Shown here: positions 33,641 through 45,677 of the stretch, in pieces
Numbering within the stretch: position 1 is the stretch's first letter
Layout of the letters: each line of letters begins with the position of its first letter
DNA from: Zhengitettix transpicula
Lineage: Eukaryota; Arthropoda; Insecta; Orthoptera; Tetrigidae
NCBI GenBank assembly: GCA_037074705.1
Contig: CM073590.1
Coordinates: 179,257,246-179,321,245 of the forward strand
DNA: 64,000 nucleotides
Reading direction: 5' to 3'
Translations under genes and position numbers: made by a program
Notes under the pieces: model-generated
What the model saw: the letters and a program-made list of their open reading frames with translations, nothing else
Database searches by the model: none
What the model was told of the DNA's origin: nothing

Positions 33641-35027
33641 AGTAATTGGTAATTAAGACATTGTTCTAATTGGAAAGTTGGATTGTAGAGGACTCATTAT
33701 TAGAGGATATAGAGCGGACGCCGCAACAATTCGGCGAGGCAAAAAAAACATTGTTGAGGTTCTACGCGCTCAAAATCTACGAGACGAACGGACAGTCAGG
33801 CAAGGAACGGCGAGGCATAAGGACCAGCAAAGTTTTTGTACAAAAGTAATAGAGTCAGGAATGTGCAGTCGGGCATAGAACAGCGAGGTGTAAAGACCAA
33901 AACTTTTCATATTATAAAAAGTTTTGCAGTCGGGCAGCGGACCGCAAATAGAACAGTTTGATAGCAGTTACAAACATGCATTAAAATATCGAAAAGTAAA
34001 GCAATCTTCAGTCGGGAAGGAAAGAGTGAAACTAATGTTGTAATCAGTGGCCGAGCATAAATTCTTTTTTTTTTTTTTTTAGGGCAACAGGCTACATGAG
34101 GGTGATCCACATTGGGCAACTCCCCTTTAATAGCATAGGAAGGGATTGAAAGGGGGGATGCGGAAGGGTAGAGGAAGGTAGCCAAGGGTTAACTAGGGCC
34201 CCCGGGCTATGGTTTAAGGATCCTACCCGGCATTCGCCTAAAGAAATGCAGGGAAAACCCTAGAAAACCCTGCATCGGGTAGGTCGGGCATTGGGTACTT
34301 GTCCCACGCCCTTCCGATAGCGGGAGAGGAGTTTGCTGTGGGGACGCAGCTTACCCCTCGCCATGCCTTGGCCTGTTTAGGAGGCAGCTGGCCGACTATT
34401 CCAATAGGAATAGCGGACAACTCTTGCCGTATGCCCAAGGTCTGCGACCCCGGAACATACACCTCTAAAAACAGATCAGCATAAATTCAACCTGCTGGCC
34501 ATAGAAAAACCAAGGAAGTACATTTCCAACTACACGAGATCTGGAAATCCAGGTTGCAGCAAAGCATCGAGAATCTACTAATTTGTGTTAGACCAAGTAA
34601 CAAAACTACTCCAATTAGAATTTGTTGACATTTAGAATCTGTGAGTATTAGAATCAGTGATATCCCCAAAATTTTTGTGCACCAAAAACCTAAAATGAGA
34701 CCTGGGCGGCCGTAAGTAGAAAACTTTAAAATCATATTGTAAACCACTTTTAAAAGATAAAAGTCAGATCGTTCTTTAATTTTAATTATTTAATTATTAC
34801 ATTTAAATTCAATCTGTAGTGTTATTTCTTCCACAACAAAGTTCGTCTATGTTTCAGACGCATTAACTTCCATAAAAGCTAAATGTAATTTGATTGTATA
34901 AATTCACCCATTTATCAAACCCAGTTTAAGACCTTGAGACCCCAAATATTATTGTGTATTTAAAATTGTTAATAAATTTTGTTAATTGTTCAACTATAAT
35001 CTTTTAGTTAGACGCCCTTTTATTACA
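33641..35027 (+). repeat. TGTAAT-like element with nested G500 copy (copy 1)
   Basis: The start AGTAATTGGTAATTAAG is a degraded form of the family start. The end CTTTTATTACA is at 35,027. The body contains 'agaatcagtgat', 'aaaagtcagatcgttc', 'caaacccagtttaagacc' and 'cttgagacccc', in the same order as unit C. A minus-strand G500 copy (34,081-34,475) interrupts it, so the insertion order can be read. No coding capacity. Confidence 0.6.
34081..34475 (-). repeat. G500 repeat, copy 8 (nested)
   Basis: Runs from 'gcaacaggctacatgagggt' next to a poly-T tract to 'ccccggaacatacacctct'. The poly-T tract at its left border could be a poly-A tail of the minus-strand copy. That would point to insertion through an RNA intermediate. 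Confidence 0.85.
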
Positions 35028-35093
35028 ATTTATTAAAGCGTAAAGTATGTAAGTCGTAACCGGCGATGTTACTTCAATTTCCGTTCTTATACA
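35028..35093 (+). repeat. 66-bp direct repeat, right copy
   Basis: Right partner of 33,575-33,640. It begins immediately after the ATTACA terminus of the enclosed element. Confidence 0.95.
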
Positions 35094-35120
35094 CAATCCT
35101 ACTATGTTTATTAAAATTGA

Positions 35121-35575
35121 GTGGCTACACGAGGGAAATCCACATGGTGGCAAGTTTAGGAAGGGGTTTGAAAAGGGGGAGCAATGTAGTAAGGGGTTAA
35201 CTAGGCTATACTTTAAGGATTTTCGGCTTAAAGTGGTTCAGGTCAAACTCTAGAAAACTTGCATCAGGTAGGTCGGGCGTTTGGTACTTGTCCCACTCCC
35301 TTCCGTAGCTGGGAGAGTGGTTTTACCGTGGGGACTCAGCATTCCCTTCTCCGAGCCTCGACCCGTTTAGGAGGCAGCTGGCCGACTGTTCCAATAGTAA
35401 CAGGGTACAACTCTTATCGTGTGCTCAAGGTCTGCGACCCCGGAGGATTCACCTCTCAAAACTGGCCGAGGTGCTTGGACATGACGGATGCTTGGTTCTA
35501 AACAAGAGAGAGGAGATGGCAATCCCGGAGGAAGCCCTCTCCGTCTCTCCAGGAAACTTCAACCTGCGAGAGCGC
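35121..35575 (-). repeat. G500 repeat, copy 9
   Basis: A shorter, more diverged minus-strand copy: 'ggctacacgagggaaatccac', 'gggttaactaggctata', 'ctagaaaacttgcatcagg', 'ggaggcagctggccgactg' and 'ggtctgcgaccccgg', ending 'caacctgcgagag'. Confidence 0.8.
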
Positions 35576-36822
35576 AGACCAGCTCACAGTATTTCTTGTA
35601 TATCCCATTCTATTTATACTCAATGGCTGCTATATACAGAACTGCTGCTTAACATTCCATGCCTGGTTAGTTTTAAGAGAAGCAGAAACCCAATGTTTTA
35701 GGCTTTGCTTAGAACTACATTGTATTTGTTAACTTGCCCTTTCATTTCTCGATTTATATTACAAATTTCATTATCTTCCTTTCAATTATAAACTATCGGC
35801 AAATGATAGCCTTCAAAACATTTAATTACGTGCAGTATGTTAGGTATTAGACATTGAGATCACTATTTTTACGAACAAATAAATTTGCGTCTGATCTATT
35901 CAGTGCATTCTGGGAAAAATACTTCGCACTTGAGAGTGGCGCAAAAATATCACACTTCGTCTTCTAATAACAGGTATTCGTATAAGTTTAGTATTAAATC
36001 CAATTCTATGAAACCCTTTAGCAAAGTTGGGCTTCAGAGGGTCAGAATTATCTTTTCCATTTACAGCAGAAGTGAAAATTACGATGGGTGTTATCGTAAT
36101 ACAGTAAAATAAAAGAACGCACATTAAATGAGTTATTACATCACTCTCAACTAATATCCTACACCTGCCACAGCCTATTAATTTAAAAAGTGGTCATAAT
36201 GATCATAATTTTCTCAGCTGTACTACAAAGTAACGAATCCGAAAATCCAGAATCCATACGATTTCTAACACTACGAATTGACAATGGATCCCTCGGTGTG
36301 TGACATTCTTATCCAACAAGTATACTTTTTACTCTGTTCAAATAAGTGTCACAAAACTTGTTAAGAATATTCTACGAAACCTGTTCATAACAGAAGTAAT
36401 ACTGCTTATACATACAGGCAACATCTTTTTTGAGCCTTAAAAACTACTTGGTGTGTTTAAAGTTTCACATCTCTCAACGAAAGTCGGCTAACTAAATCGT
36501 ATCGGATTCTTCCCTGGTCTACTAATAATGCATGGCATGTAGCGTTTACCTATCCTCATTTCCCACGAGACTACGTACGCCAGGCTGTTTTTCAAGTGGC
36601 TCCGTTAATAACGTTCAGCAGAGCCGTTGAAATGCATTCCCGTAAAAGAAGATCCGAGAATCCCCCAGGGCGAGGGTGGGATGCGCCCTATGTAGCCGGG
36701 GAAGGGGCATTCTTCACTTTTAATTCGTCTTCAGGTACTGATTCCGGATGCAGCGAGGGGAATGCGTAATGGTGCATGTGGCGATATGAAATATGAAGAC
36801 CAGGCATTGCCTTCGCGAGGGT
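35576..36822. other. Unannotated sequence (duplicated at 44,431-45,677)
   Basis: Short frames of about 75 codons on both strands near 35,900 have no family resemblance. A GC-richer patch begins at 36,590. Confidence 0.45.
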
Positions 36823-37081
36823 GAGCGCTCGTAAAAGATCACTGCCGGAGATTTTCTTCGAAGGGGACCTGCGTGGAAAACTGGTATCAGCCGGTTATGT
36901 ATCTCAACAAAGATGACGGTCTGTCTCGTAAGCAGTGTAATATTGCGTACCTGCTAAAACTGAGAGATCAAACTAAGAAGGATGTGATGAATTTTAGTTC
37001 TAGAAAAGTCGCGGAAATGAAGAGGCTGAGGAAGGCCAGGTCGGAGGAAAATCAAGCGCCGTATCTTCTTCAGTGTCGATA
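36823..37081 (+). other. Unrecognised open frame in GC-richer patch (copy 1)
   Basis: An open stretch of about 85 codons ends at a TAG at 37,079-37,081. Its latter two-thirds is charged and Lys/Arg-rich (CNIAYLLKLRDQTKKD, RKVAEMKRLRKARSEEN). There is no ATG at the left edge, so if coding it would be an exon or a broken gene. A 'ttcgtcttcag' acceptor-like site lies about 90 bp upstream (at 36,734), but the frame is not open that far back. I do not recognise the protein. It may be an unidentified transposon remnant. Confidence 0.25.
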
Positions 37082-37295
37082 GCAAGACTTCAGGAAGGAA
37101 AATAGTAAAGTCGATAACGTGGGGTTCTTAGTATCCATGTACCGTCGAGAGACATGAACAAAAAACAGAAAGTGCTATGAAGTTAAAGACAAAGTTTATT
37201 AGAAAAAGAAGTAGACTGAGTATAAAGTACGCAGCAGCCTCGATCACTCGTAGATGGTTGTAGCAAGACTGAATATCAAGAGTTACTCCGACGTT

Positions 37296-37752
37296 TCTTG
37301 GGGATGCCTCCACATCTCTCTGGTTTTTGAACTAAGGTTCCCACATGCCGAGGCACCTCGACCTGTTTTGAGAGGTTTATGTTCCGGGATCGCAGAACTT
37401 GGGCATACGGTAAGAGTTGTCCCCTATTCCTATTGGAATAGTCGGCCAGCTGCCTCCTAAACTGGTCAACGCACGGCGAGGGGAAAGCTGCGAACCCACA
37501 GTAAACCCCTCTCCCGCCATCGAAAGAGCGTGGGACAAGTACAAAATGCCCGACCTACCTGATGCAGGTTTGTCTAGGGTTTTCCCTGCATCACTTTTAG
37601 GCGAATTGCCAGGTAGGATCCTTAAACTATAGCACGGGGGGCCTAGTTAACCCTTGTCTACCTTGTTCTACCTTTCCGCATCCCCCCTTTCACTCCTTTT
37701 CCTATGCTATACGAGGGGATTACCCTATACATAGCCTGTCTTCACCTACAAA
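37296..37752 (+). repeat. G500 repeat, copy 10
   Basis: Plus-strand copy starting at 'cttggggatgcctccacatc', with the landmarks through 'gatgcaggtttgtctagggt' and ending 'atagcctgtcttcaccta'. Like copy 4 it has 'ctatacgaggggatta' in place of the longer tail. Confidence 0.85.
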
Positions 37753-38295
37753 AAAAATGAAGAGAAAAAAAAACTCCCAAGAGAAAAAATCAATTGCAGT
37801 AGGCGGGGAACAAATCAAAGCTTCAGACTAGACCACGTGATCTGTTCAGGGGCCCCTCCAAAATCGGTTCAAACAGGGTTTTGACCGAGGCAGCATCCTG
37901 ACATTAAACCTCCCATTTTTTTGCGGATCTAGCGTCGCCACTTGAAACCCGCACATGCTCTCTAGCCCGAGTTGAAAGAAATTTCTCACAGATGTGTGGT
38001 AACGGGATTAATAAAGAAGTTCGTGAAGCTACATGACAGCAGGCAGGAACTTCGATTGTTCACATCCGAAGAAGGAAACGCGTGGAAAGTTTAATTTATT
38101 AATTAACTTATAAATTATAAATAAAGGTAGATAATCACGTTCCAATGTTATGTAGGTTCACAGTCTGTAACTTTATTTTGCTTACACGGTGCATATGCAG
38201 CCGGTAATATTTATCGACTATAATTTAAATTCAAACTTGTTGATTACATTATTCTTGTACTGAAGAAACCATAATTGATTTGTTGACAGTTTTAT
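37753..38295. other. Unannotated sequence (duplicated at 46,608-47,150)
   Basis: Starts with A-rich runs (37,748-37,790), which could be the poly-A tail of the preceding G500 copy. Nothing else recognised. Confidence 0.45.
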
Positions 38296-38545
38296 TTTTT
38301 ACTAATCGGAAACATGGATGGACACTTGGGGGAAAAAGAAGTGAAAATACCCCCCGAGAGCTTTGCTGGAGTTGTGTGAAAAAAATTAAGTGGGCAGACA
38401 GTGTAACAAATGAAGAGGCGCTACGAGGAGTAGATGAAAAGATATCCTTAATGAGACCATTTCTTCGAAGAAAACACTCTGGATTGGAAGCATTGTGGGA
38501 AGGCGCTGCTTGCTGCATGCCGTTATTAAAGGGCAAATAAAAATG
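38296..38545 (+). pseudogene. LINE C-terminal tail fragment (copy 1)
   Basis: The translated stretch KKIKWADSVTNEEALRGVDE, followed by a basic RRKHSGL and MPLLKGK, follows the pattern common at the very C-terminus of many insect non-LTR retrotransposon polyproteins. There a Trp-x-Asp-x-Val-x-Asn-Glu-Glu-Val-Leu block precedes a His-Ile-Leu-Arg-Arg-Asn-like block and a Glu-Gly-Lys motif. The latter half is shifted or mutated. The reverse transcriptase core is absent. Stop at 38,538-38,540. This is a dead fragment and not a host gene, although the 86-codon frame could mislead gene callers. Confidence 0.5.
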
Positions 38546-39660
38546 AAAGTTGGTATAGATGGATAGCTCAGCATATCGACGATCCTAAAGAAATAACTTA
38601 ATATAATACTTAAAAAGAGGAAAACTGACGTTGAAAGAATTTTGAGAAATTTATAACCTTTGAATTATGTTATTTTATAAACACAAATGTAAAATATTGG
38701 TTTTTAACATGAATTCATTATAACGTGTTTCGCGTTTTAAAATCTGGAATTAGTAGCACATTTATTGGTTTTGCCTTTAGAAAATGGGAGTTGAATTAGA
38801 GGTAAATTTTCAGAACAAGTCCTTGAACCTATAGTCAGACCGGATATTTTATAATTCCACTCGAATTGAAGATATTGTATCTCGTGTGACTTTGTATGCG
38901 ACGAAATCTGAAGATCTCAAAGAAACACATTTCTAGTGACCCAGTGAAAGCTATTTGTATGATTAAAACTGAGGATAGAATATGATGCGGACTTCATAAA
39001 TGTTTTACGAAAGACAAATATCATTTTTGAAAATTTATTTGTTTATAACCAAGATTTATATGAGAAACACGTTTGCTCTGAAGCCTATGTTCGTCTTGTA
39101 TTAACGTTACGTTTCTCTGAAGGGATTCATATAATTCTCCTGTGTAGCGGATCAAGAATTATAAGCAAAATAATTTGTGTTCCAGACTTTTGGGCCAAAT
39201 TTCTCTACATATCACTTTGTTTGTTCCTCTTCTTTAATCGGTGAGACTACTGTCACAAATAATTGGACTGCCACCGTTTGAATGATCCAATTGTACTCAC
39301 TTTCACTAATGTAGAACGTAAATGGGGAGAAATGCTAAATATAATCTCACAAAACTCTTAATACGTTATTCAATATAATCAACGTGTGTTTACCGTTAGA
39401 AAACCCTGCTTACATATCGACTTTCGCTGGTTTAAACCTTTTAGTCAGAAATAGTAGAGCATTATTCAATATGCAGCTACGGCATTGTCATTCACCATTT
39501 GGCTTTGAAATCGTTTAAGATATTTTACTAGTATTCGATTTCATGCAACATTAGTAAGTGAAATGCAGGGGGACACGATGCGAAACGTAGAAGAGGAACT
39601 GAGCAAAGAAAGAAAATTGCACTTATTTACACGTGTCTAAATTTGACAATCTTTCTTCTT
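38546..39660. other. Unannotated, AT-rich (duplicated at 47,401-48,515)
   Basis: Nothing recognised. Confidence 0.5.
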
Positions 39661-40419
39661 TCTTATAAATAAAGCAGAGTGTTTGTTTATATATATATAT
39701 TTGTATGTTCGTTATACAAATCTACACTGATGGAGAAAATTTCACCAAATTTCGTACTCGTGTACTTTGCGACCAGAAAACAAACACTGTCGGGGTGAGA
39801 TGCGCCTACCACCCCCAGAATCGGGGGTGAACAGGAGTTAAACATGCTAAAACAGTCGATATTTCAGTCGGATAAATATTCTTAGGGTTCAGAGATATTG
39901 ATAGGGTTTCTACGGATGTTATCTGAATATAATTTTCATCCTCTACACCCTGGGGAAAGGGCATCCTTAGGGTTTGGGGTGGAGATGCTTTACAGGAAAA
40001 TAACGCGAATACAACCGAGATTGGAGTCAAATCGAAGGTTCTGGATGTCACTGAGTTTAGTTATGACATTCAACTTGGCATTTACCCCTCATATGCAGGG
40101 GTAGCGGGGTAGAAAGTTTTGAACATGCAAACACAGCAGGTATTTGCGTTGAATAAATATTTTTCACGGTTAATTATATTGATTGTATTTCTACTGATGT
40201 TGTTAGAGTATAATTTAAACACCTTTCGTCATGCGAGGGGAGCACCCTTAGGTGTGGGGGTGGAGGGGCGTTTCATTAACGCCAAATCAACCGAGATTAG
40301 AGTCAATTCGGGGTTATGGATGTCGCTGAGACTATTTATAACAAACTGAGAAACGAAATTAGAGTGTATCAGGGGTTATGGATAAATGACATCTCGGGCA
40401 ACGCCGGGCACACAGCTAG
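39661..40419 (+). mobile_element. Helitron-like element, 759 bp (copy 1)
   Basis: Starts TCTTATAAATAAAGCAGAGTG with a short TA/TG-rich run and ends CGGGCAACGCCGGGCACAC, then AGCTAG, next to T. It is homologous in opposite orientation to 13,512-14,996 ('acaaatctacac', 'aatttcaccaaatttcgta', 'ctaccacccccag', 'ttatggatgtcgctgag'). It has fewer internal repeat segments than that copy. No transposase. Confidence 0.6.
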
Positions 40420-40639
40420 TTTATAATAAAGATAGGTGGACTAACTTCTAAACTTGTCAATCCAATCAGCTTCTTTGTGTTGATTCATGATTGTACAACA
40501 AAGTTTGTGAGCATACCAAGATATTGATGCGAAGCAAATAAAAAACAATTGAAACAATCATCGAAAACGATGGAATTATTCCTGTTTTTAATAAACCAAA
40601 CCAAACTTAATATATTCAAAAACGAAACACTTACCCACT

Positions 40640-40744
40640 ATGTATTTTTTATATTGAATTATTTACAATTGCATCAAAAGCTCTGGTTATTAGCGACTCA
40701 GTATGGGAAATCATGTTTCTAGTCGCAGGACTGATTTCCATTCC
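40640..40744 (-). repeat. 3' part of tRNA-derived repeat, head missing
   Basis: Same sequence as 49,495-49,600, which continues into a tRNA-like head. Here the head is replaced by the start of the second duplication copy. Confidence 0.55.
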
Positions 40745-40752
40745 TTTCTTAA

Positions 40753-41337
40753 CACGTTGACTGCCGACTACGAGATAACTCGTAGACTGCGTTCTTTTCT
40801 AGGACGCCAACTACGAGTTATCTCGTCCTTGTTTACTTGTCGTTTTTGAGCAGCTACGATTAACACTGAATATATTAGAGCTAATATTGATAGATGGCTT
40901 CTGGGAAAAGAACAATAAATCAATGCTGTCTTGCATGAACAGAAAATTTAGTAAAAACGAAAAAAAAGTAATTATAAAAATTAATTCAAGTTCAAGAAAT
41001 TAAATAATATTTAATTGTTTGTGGAACTTCTTAAACAATCTTCCACACAAAGGGCTGGCTTCTCTTTACAGGCTTGCAACTTTGATAACCTATTAGATGT
41101 TTTTATTGCTTTGCGTTTTTCAATTTTTTGCGCAGCATATATATTAGTTTGTTCCACCAGTAATGCAAGAAACTCATCCGAAGAAAATAAGTCCACCAGC
41201 GTTTGTACTGACAAATATGAACGCGTATTCATGATTCAGCTTTAGCGAAGCGACATGTCGATGCGTGTCTGCGTACGAATTAACTCGTAGTTGGCTTCCG
41301 CGAAGAGATTCTGAAAATTGCCGTGGCAGTAAACGTG
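40753..41337 (-). mobile_element. piggyBac-type deletion derivative (copy 2)
   Basis: Same element as 31,899-32,483, with TTAA at 40,749-40,752 and 41,338-41,341. It sits four bases from the duplication junction. Confidence 0.85.
41011..41232 (-). pseudogene. piggyBac transposase remnant (copy 2)
   Basis: Translation identical to the frame at 32,157-32,378, with the DDD core missing. It gives no independent sign of selection, because the two copies have not diverged anywhere. Confidence 0.6.
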
Positions 41338-42428
41338 TTAAAATACATTCAAGGTTCTTCCGTACGTGTATTCAATCATAACCACGCGTACTTTCCCATC
41401 CTCGCCTCGCCTATGTCAAATATTTTAACCAATCAGTACGAGTTACGAGAAATTCATTCATGGAACCAAGTGGGACCATTCGTTGTATCAAAACTCGTTT
41501 AGAGTAGAACTAAACGTATTTGAAGAATCGACTCGTGACCTGAATTTCGCAGTCGTAAAGAGTGCGAGACGAAGCGTCAACGTCAGCATACAAATCTCGG
41601 AGGTAAAAGACAGCATTTCGCGACTTCCTTAAACCCCATTGTCCTGAGAGAGAAACAATGGTTGTGAAAAATCGTGTTCTTTCCTCGCAACATTTTCAGC
41701 GGGGCAATGAGGTACGAGAAACGGTTCAAAATTGGTGCTTCTGCTAATAAAGCACAAATCCATCTGATACACCCGCTTTGGTTCTATCTCAATGAGACCC
41801 AGTAATCTTACAATCGGCTGCCAGATATTAAAATAAATTTATTAGACTCTTATTTGGCTGCTTTAATGTTTGCACTCAACGTCAACTTATTAAAGCTTCT
41901 CTACAGCGCAAAATTAGTTACCTACATACTGAATTATAAAGAATTGCATCGCTAAATATTGTCATAGCCATAAATGTGTTTTTATATAAATACATTCTTA
42001 AAATTTCTGATGTACTTTCACCGTAACAGAAACCCCAATGACGAAGGCAACAGGGCATACGTGTTGCAGCTCAAAAACCATTGTTCATATGGAAAATCAA
42101 CATACACTATTTATTATTACGGAATAAAATAATTTATTATAAACTGAACTATCACGCAGTTACGACGATCGATGTGGCGGCCTAAGTTGCTAATCATATT
42201 GGTAATTTATTTAACATATTTGTAGAATACATAATTAATTTCATATTGTTCTAGTAAACTCGTGTTAAGTTGATGTAGATCAGAAATTAAAAACATTTCA
42301 ACACAACGTGGGCAAATACCCAAAGGAAAGACAAGGCGAAATGCATAAATCGTGTACGGATGAAAATTGAATCTCCATGGCAGTTCATTGATGCTTCACA
42401 AACACTTTATGACAATATCAATATGAAT

Positions 42429-42494
42429 ATTTATTAAAGCGTAAAGTATGTAAGTCGTAACCGGCGATGTTACTTGAATTTCCGTTCTTATACA
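42429..42494 (+). repeat. 66-bp direct repeat, left (copy 2)
   Basis: Duplicate of 33,575-33,640. Its partner is at 43,883-43,948 with the same single mismatch, so the pair arose before the tandem duplication. Confidence 0.95.
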
Positions 42495-43882
42495 AGTAAT
42501 TGGTAATTAAGACATTGTTCTAATTGGAAAGTTGGATTGTAGAGGACTCATTATTAGAGGATATAGAGCGGACGCCGCAACAATTCGGCGAGGCAAAAAA
42601 AACATTGTTGAGGTTCTACGCGCTCAAAATCTACGAGACGAACGGACAGTCAGGCAAGGAACGGCGAGGCATAAGGACCAGCAAAGTTTTTGTACAAAAG
42701 TAATAGAGTCAGGAATGTGCAGTCGGGCATAGAACAGCGAGGTGTAAAGACCAAAACTTTTCATATTATAAAAAGTTTTGCAGTCGGGCAGCGGACCGCA
42801 AATAGAACAGTTTGATAGCAGTTACAAACATGCATTAAAATATCGAAAAGTAAAGCAATCTTCAGTCGGGAAGGAAAGAGTGAAACTAATGTTGTAATCA
42901 GTGGCCGAGCATAAATTCTTTTTTTTTTTTTTTTTAGGGCAACAGGCTACATGAGGGTGATCCACATTGGGCAACTCCCCTTTAATAGCATAGGAAGGGA
43001 TTGAAAGGGGGGATGCGGAAGGGTAGAGGAAGGTAGCCAAGGGTTAACTAGGGCCCCCGGGCTATGGTTTAAGGATCCTACCCGGCATTCGCCTAAAGAA
43101 ATGCAGGGAAAACCCTAGAAAACCCTGCATCGGGTAGGTCGGGCATTGGGTACTTGTCCCACGCCCTTCCGATAGCGGGAGAGGAGTTTGCTGTGGGGAC
43201 GCAGCTTACCCCTCGCCATGCCTTGGCCTGTTTAGGAGGCAGCTGGCCGACTATTCCAATAGGAATAGCGGACAACTCTTGCCGTATGCCCAAGGTCTGC
43301 GACCCCGGAACATACACCTCTAAAAACAGATCAGCATAAATTCAACCTGCTGGCCATAGAAAAACCAAGGAAGTACATTTCCAACTACACGAGATCTGGA
43401 AATCCAGGTTGCAGCAAAGCATCGAGAATCTACTAATTTGTGTTAGACCAAGTAACAAAACTACTCCAATTAGAATTTGTTGACATTTAGAATCTGTGAG
43501 TATTAGAATCAGTGATATCCCCAAAATTTTTGTGCACCAAAAACCTAAAATGAGACCTGGGCGGCCGTAAGTAGAAAACTTTAAAATCATATTGTAAACC
43601 ACTTTTAAAAGATAAAAGTCAGATCGTTCTTTAATTTTAATTATTTAATTATTACATTTAAATTCAATCTGTAGTGTTATTTCTTCCACAACAAAGTTCG
43701 TCTATGTTTCAGACGCATTAACTTCCATAAAAGCTAAATGTAATTTGATTGTATAAATTCACCCATTTATCAAACCCAGTTTAAGACCTTGAGACCCCAA
43801 ATATTATTGTGTATTTAAAATTGTTAATAAATTTTGTTAATTGTTCAACTATAATCTTTTAGTTAGACGCCCTTTTATTACA
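42495..43882 (+). repeat. TGTAAT-like element with nested G500 (copy 2)
   Basis: Duplicate of 33,641-35,027, one base longer in the poly-T tract at about 42,918-42,935. Confidence 0.6.
42936..43330 (-). repeat. G500 repeat, copy 8 duplicate
   Basis: Duplicate of 34,081-34,475. Confidence 0.85.
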
Positions 43883-43948
43883 ATTTATTAAAGCGTAAAG
43901 TATGTAAGTCGTAACCGGCGATGTTACTTCAATTTCCGTTCTTATACA
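43883..43948 (+). repeat. 66-bp direct repeat, right (copy 2)
   Basis: Duplicate of 35,028-35,093. Confidence 0.95.
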
Positions 43949-43975
43949 CAATCCTACTATGTTTATTAAAATTGA

Positions 43976-44430
43976 GTGGCTACACGAGGGAAATCCACAT
44001 GGTGGCAAGTTTAGGAAGGGGTTTGAAAAGGGGGAGCAATGTAGTAAGGGGTTAACTAGGCTATACTTTAAGGATTTTCGGCTTAAAGTGGTTCAGGTCA
44101 AACTCTAGAAAACTTGCATCAGGTAGGTCGGGCGTTTGGTACTTGTCCCACTCCCTTCCGTAGCTGGGAGAGTGGTTTTACCGTGGGGACTCAGCATTCC
44201 CTTCTCCGAGCCTCGACCCGTTTAGGAGGCAGCTGGCCGACTGTTCCAATAGTAACAGGGTACAACTCTTATCGTGTGCTCAAGGTCTGCGACCCCGGAG
44301 GATTCACCTCTCAAAACTGGCCGAGGTGCTTGGACATGACGGATGCTTGGTTCTAAACAAGAGAGAGGAGATGGCAATCCCGGAGGAAGCCCTCTCCGTC
44401 TCTCCAGGAAACTTCAACCTGCGAGAGCGC
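43976..44430 (-). repeat. G500 repeat, copy 9 duplicate
   Basis: Duplicate of 35,121-35,575. Confidence 0.8.
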
Positions 44431-45677
44431 AGACCAGCTCACAGTATTTCTTGTATATCCCATTCTATTTATACTCAATGGCTGCTATATACAGAACTGC
44501 TGCTTAACATTCCATGCCTGGTTAGTTTTAAGAGAAGCAGAAACCCAATGTTTTAGGCTTTGCTTAGAACTACATTGTATTTGTTAACTTGCCCTTTCAT
44601 TTCTCGATTTATATTACAAATTTCATTATCTTCCTTTCAATTATAAACTATCGGCAAATGATAGCCTTCAAAACATTTAATTACGTGCAGTATGTTAGGT
44701 ATTAGACATTGAGATCACTATTTTTACGAACAAATAAATTTGCGTCTGATCTATTCAGTGCATTCTGGGAAAAATACTTCGCACTTGAGAGTGGCGCAAA
44801 AATATCACACTTCGTCTTCTAATAACAGGTATTCGTATAAGTTTAGTATTAAATCCAATTCTATGAAACCCTTTAGCAAAGTTGGGCTTCAGAGGGTCAG
44901 AATTATCTTTTCCATTTACAGCAGAAGTGAAAATTACGATGGGTGTTATCGTAATACAGTAAAATAAAAGAACGCACATTAAATGAGTTATTACATCACT
45001 CTCAACTAATATCCTACACCTGCCACAGCCTATTAATTTAAAAAGTGGTCATAATGATCATAATTTTCTCAGCTGTACTACAAAGTAACGAATCCGAAAA
45101 TCCAGAATCCATACGATTTCTAACACTACGAATTGACAATGGATCCCTCGGTGTGTGACATTCTTATCCAACAAGTATACTTTTTACTCTGTTCAAATAA
45201 GTGTCACAAAACTTGTTAAGAATATTCTACGAAACCTGTTCATAACAGAAGTAATACTGCTTATACATACAGGCAACATCTTTTTTGAGCCTTAAAAACT
45301 ACTTGGTGTGTTTAAAGTTTCACATCTCTCAACGAAAGTCGGCTAACTAAATCGTATCGGATTCTTCCCTGGTCTACTAATAATGCATGGCATGTAGCGT
45401 TTACCTATCCTCATTTCCCACGAGACTACGTACGCCAGGCTGTTTTTCAAGTGGCTCCGTTAATAACGTTCAGCAGAGCCGTTGAAATGCATTCCCGTAA
45501 AAGAAGATCCGAGAATCCCCCAGGGCGAGGGTGGGATGCGCCCTATGTAGCCGGGGAAGGGGCATTCTTCACTTTTAATTCGTCTTCAGGTACTGATTCC
45601 GGATGCAGCGAGGGGAATGCGTAATGGTGCATGTGGCGATATGAAATATGAAGACCAGGCATTGCCTTCGCGAGGGT

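Larger units (their letters stand above)
31890..40744. repeat. Tandem duplication, copy 1 (about 8.85 kb)
   Basis: Everything from 31,890 to 40,744 recurs directly at 40,745-49,600. Each open frame I compared has the same translation at an offset of 8,854 (before 34,060) or 8,855 (after it). The change in offset comes from one extra T in the poly-T tract at about 34,063-34,080. At the junction the left-end and right-end sequences share only the two bases CT. Confidence 0.97.

Noticed and set aside
38280..38540. 86-codon plus-strand frame as a host gene
   Set aside because: The WADSVTNEEALRGVDE block follows the pattern of LINE C-termini, and the frame has no catalytic domain, so it is listed as a LINE fragment.
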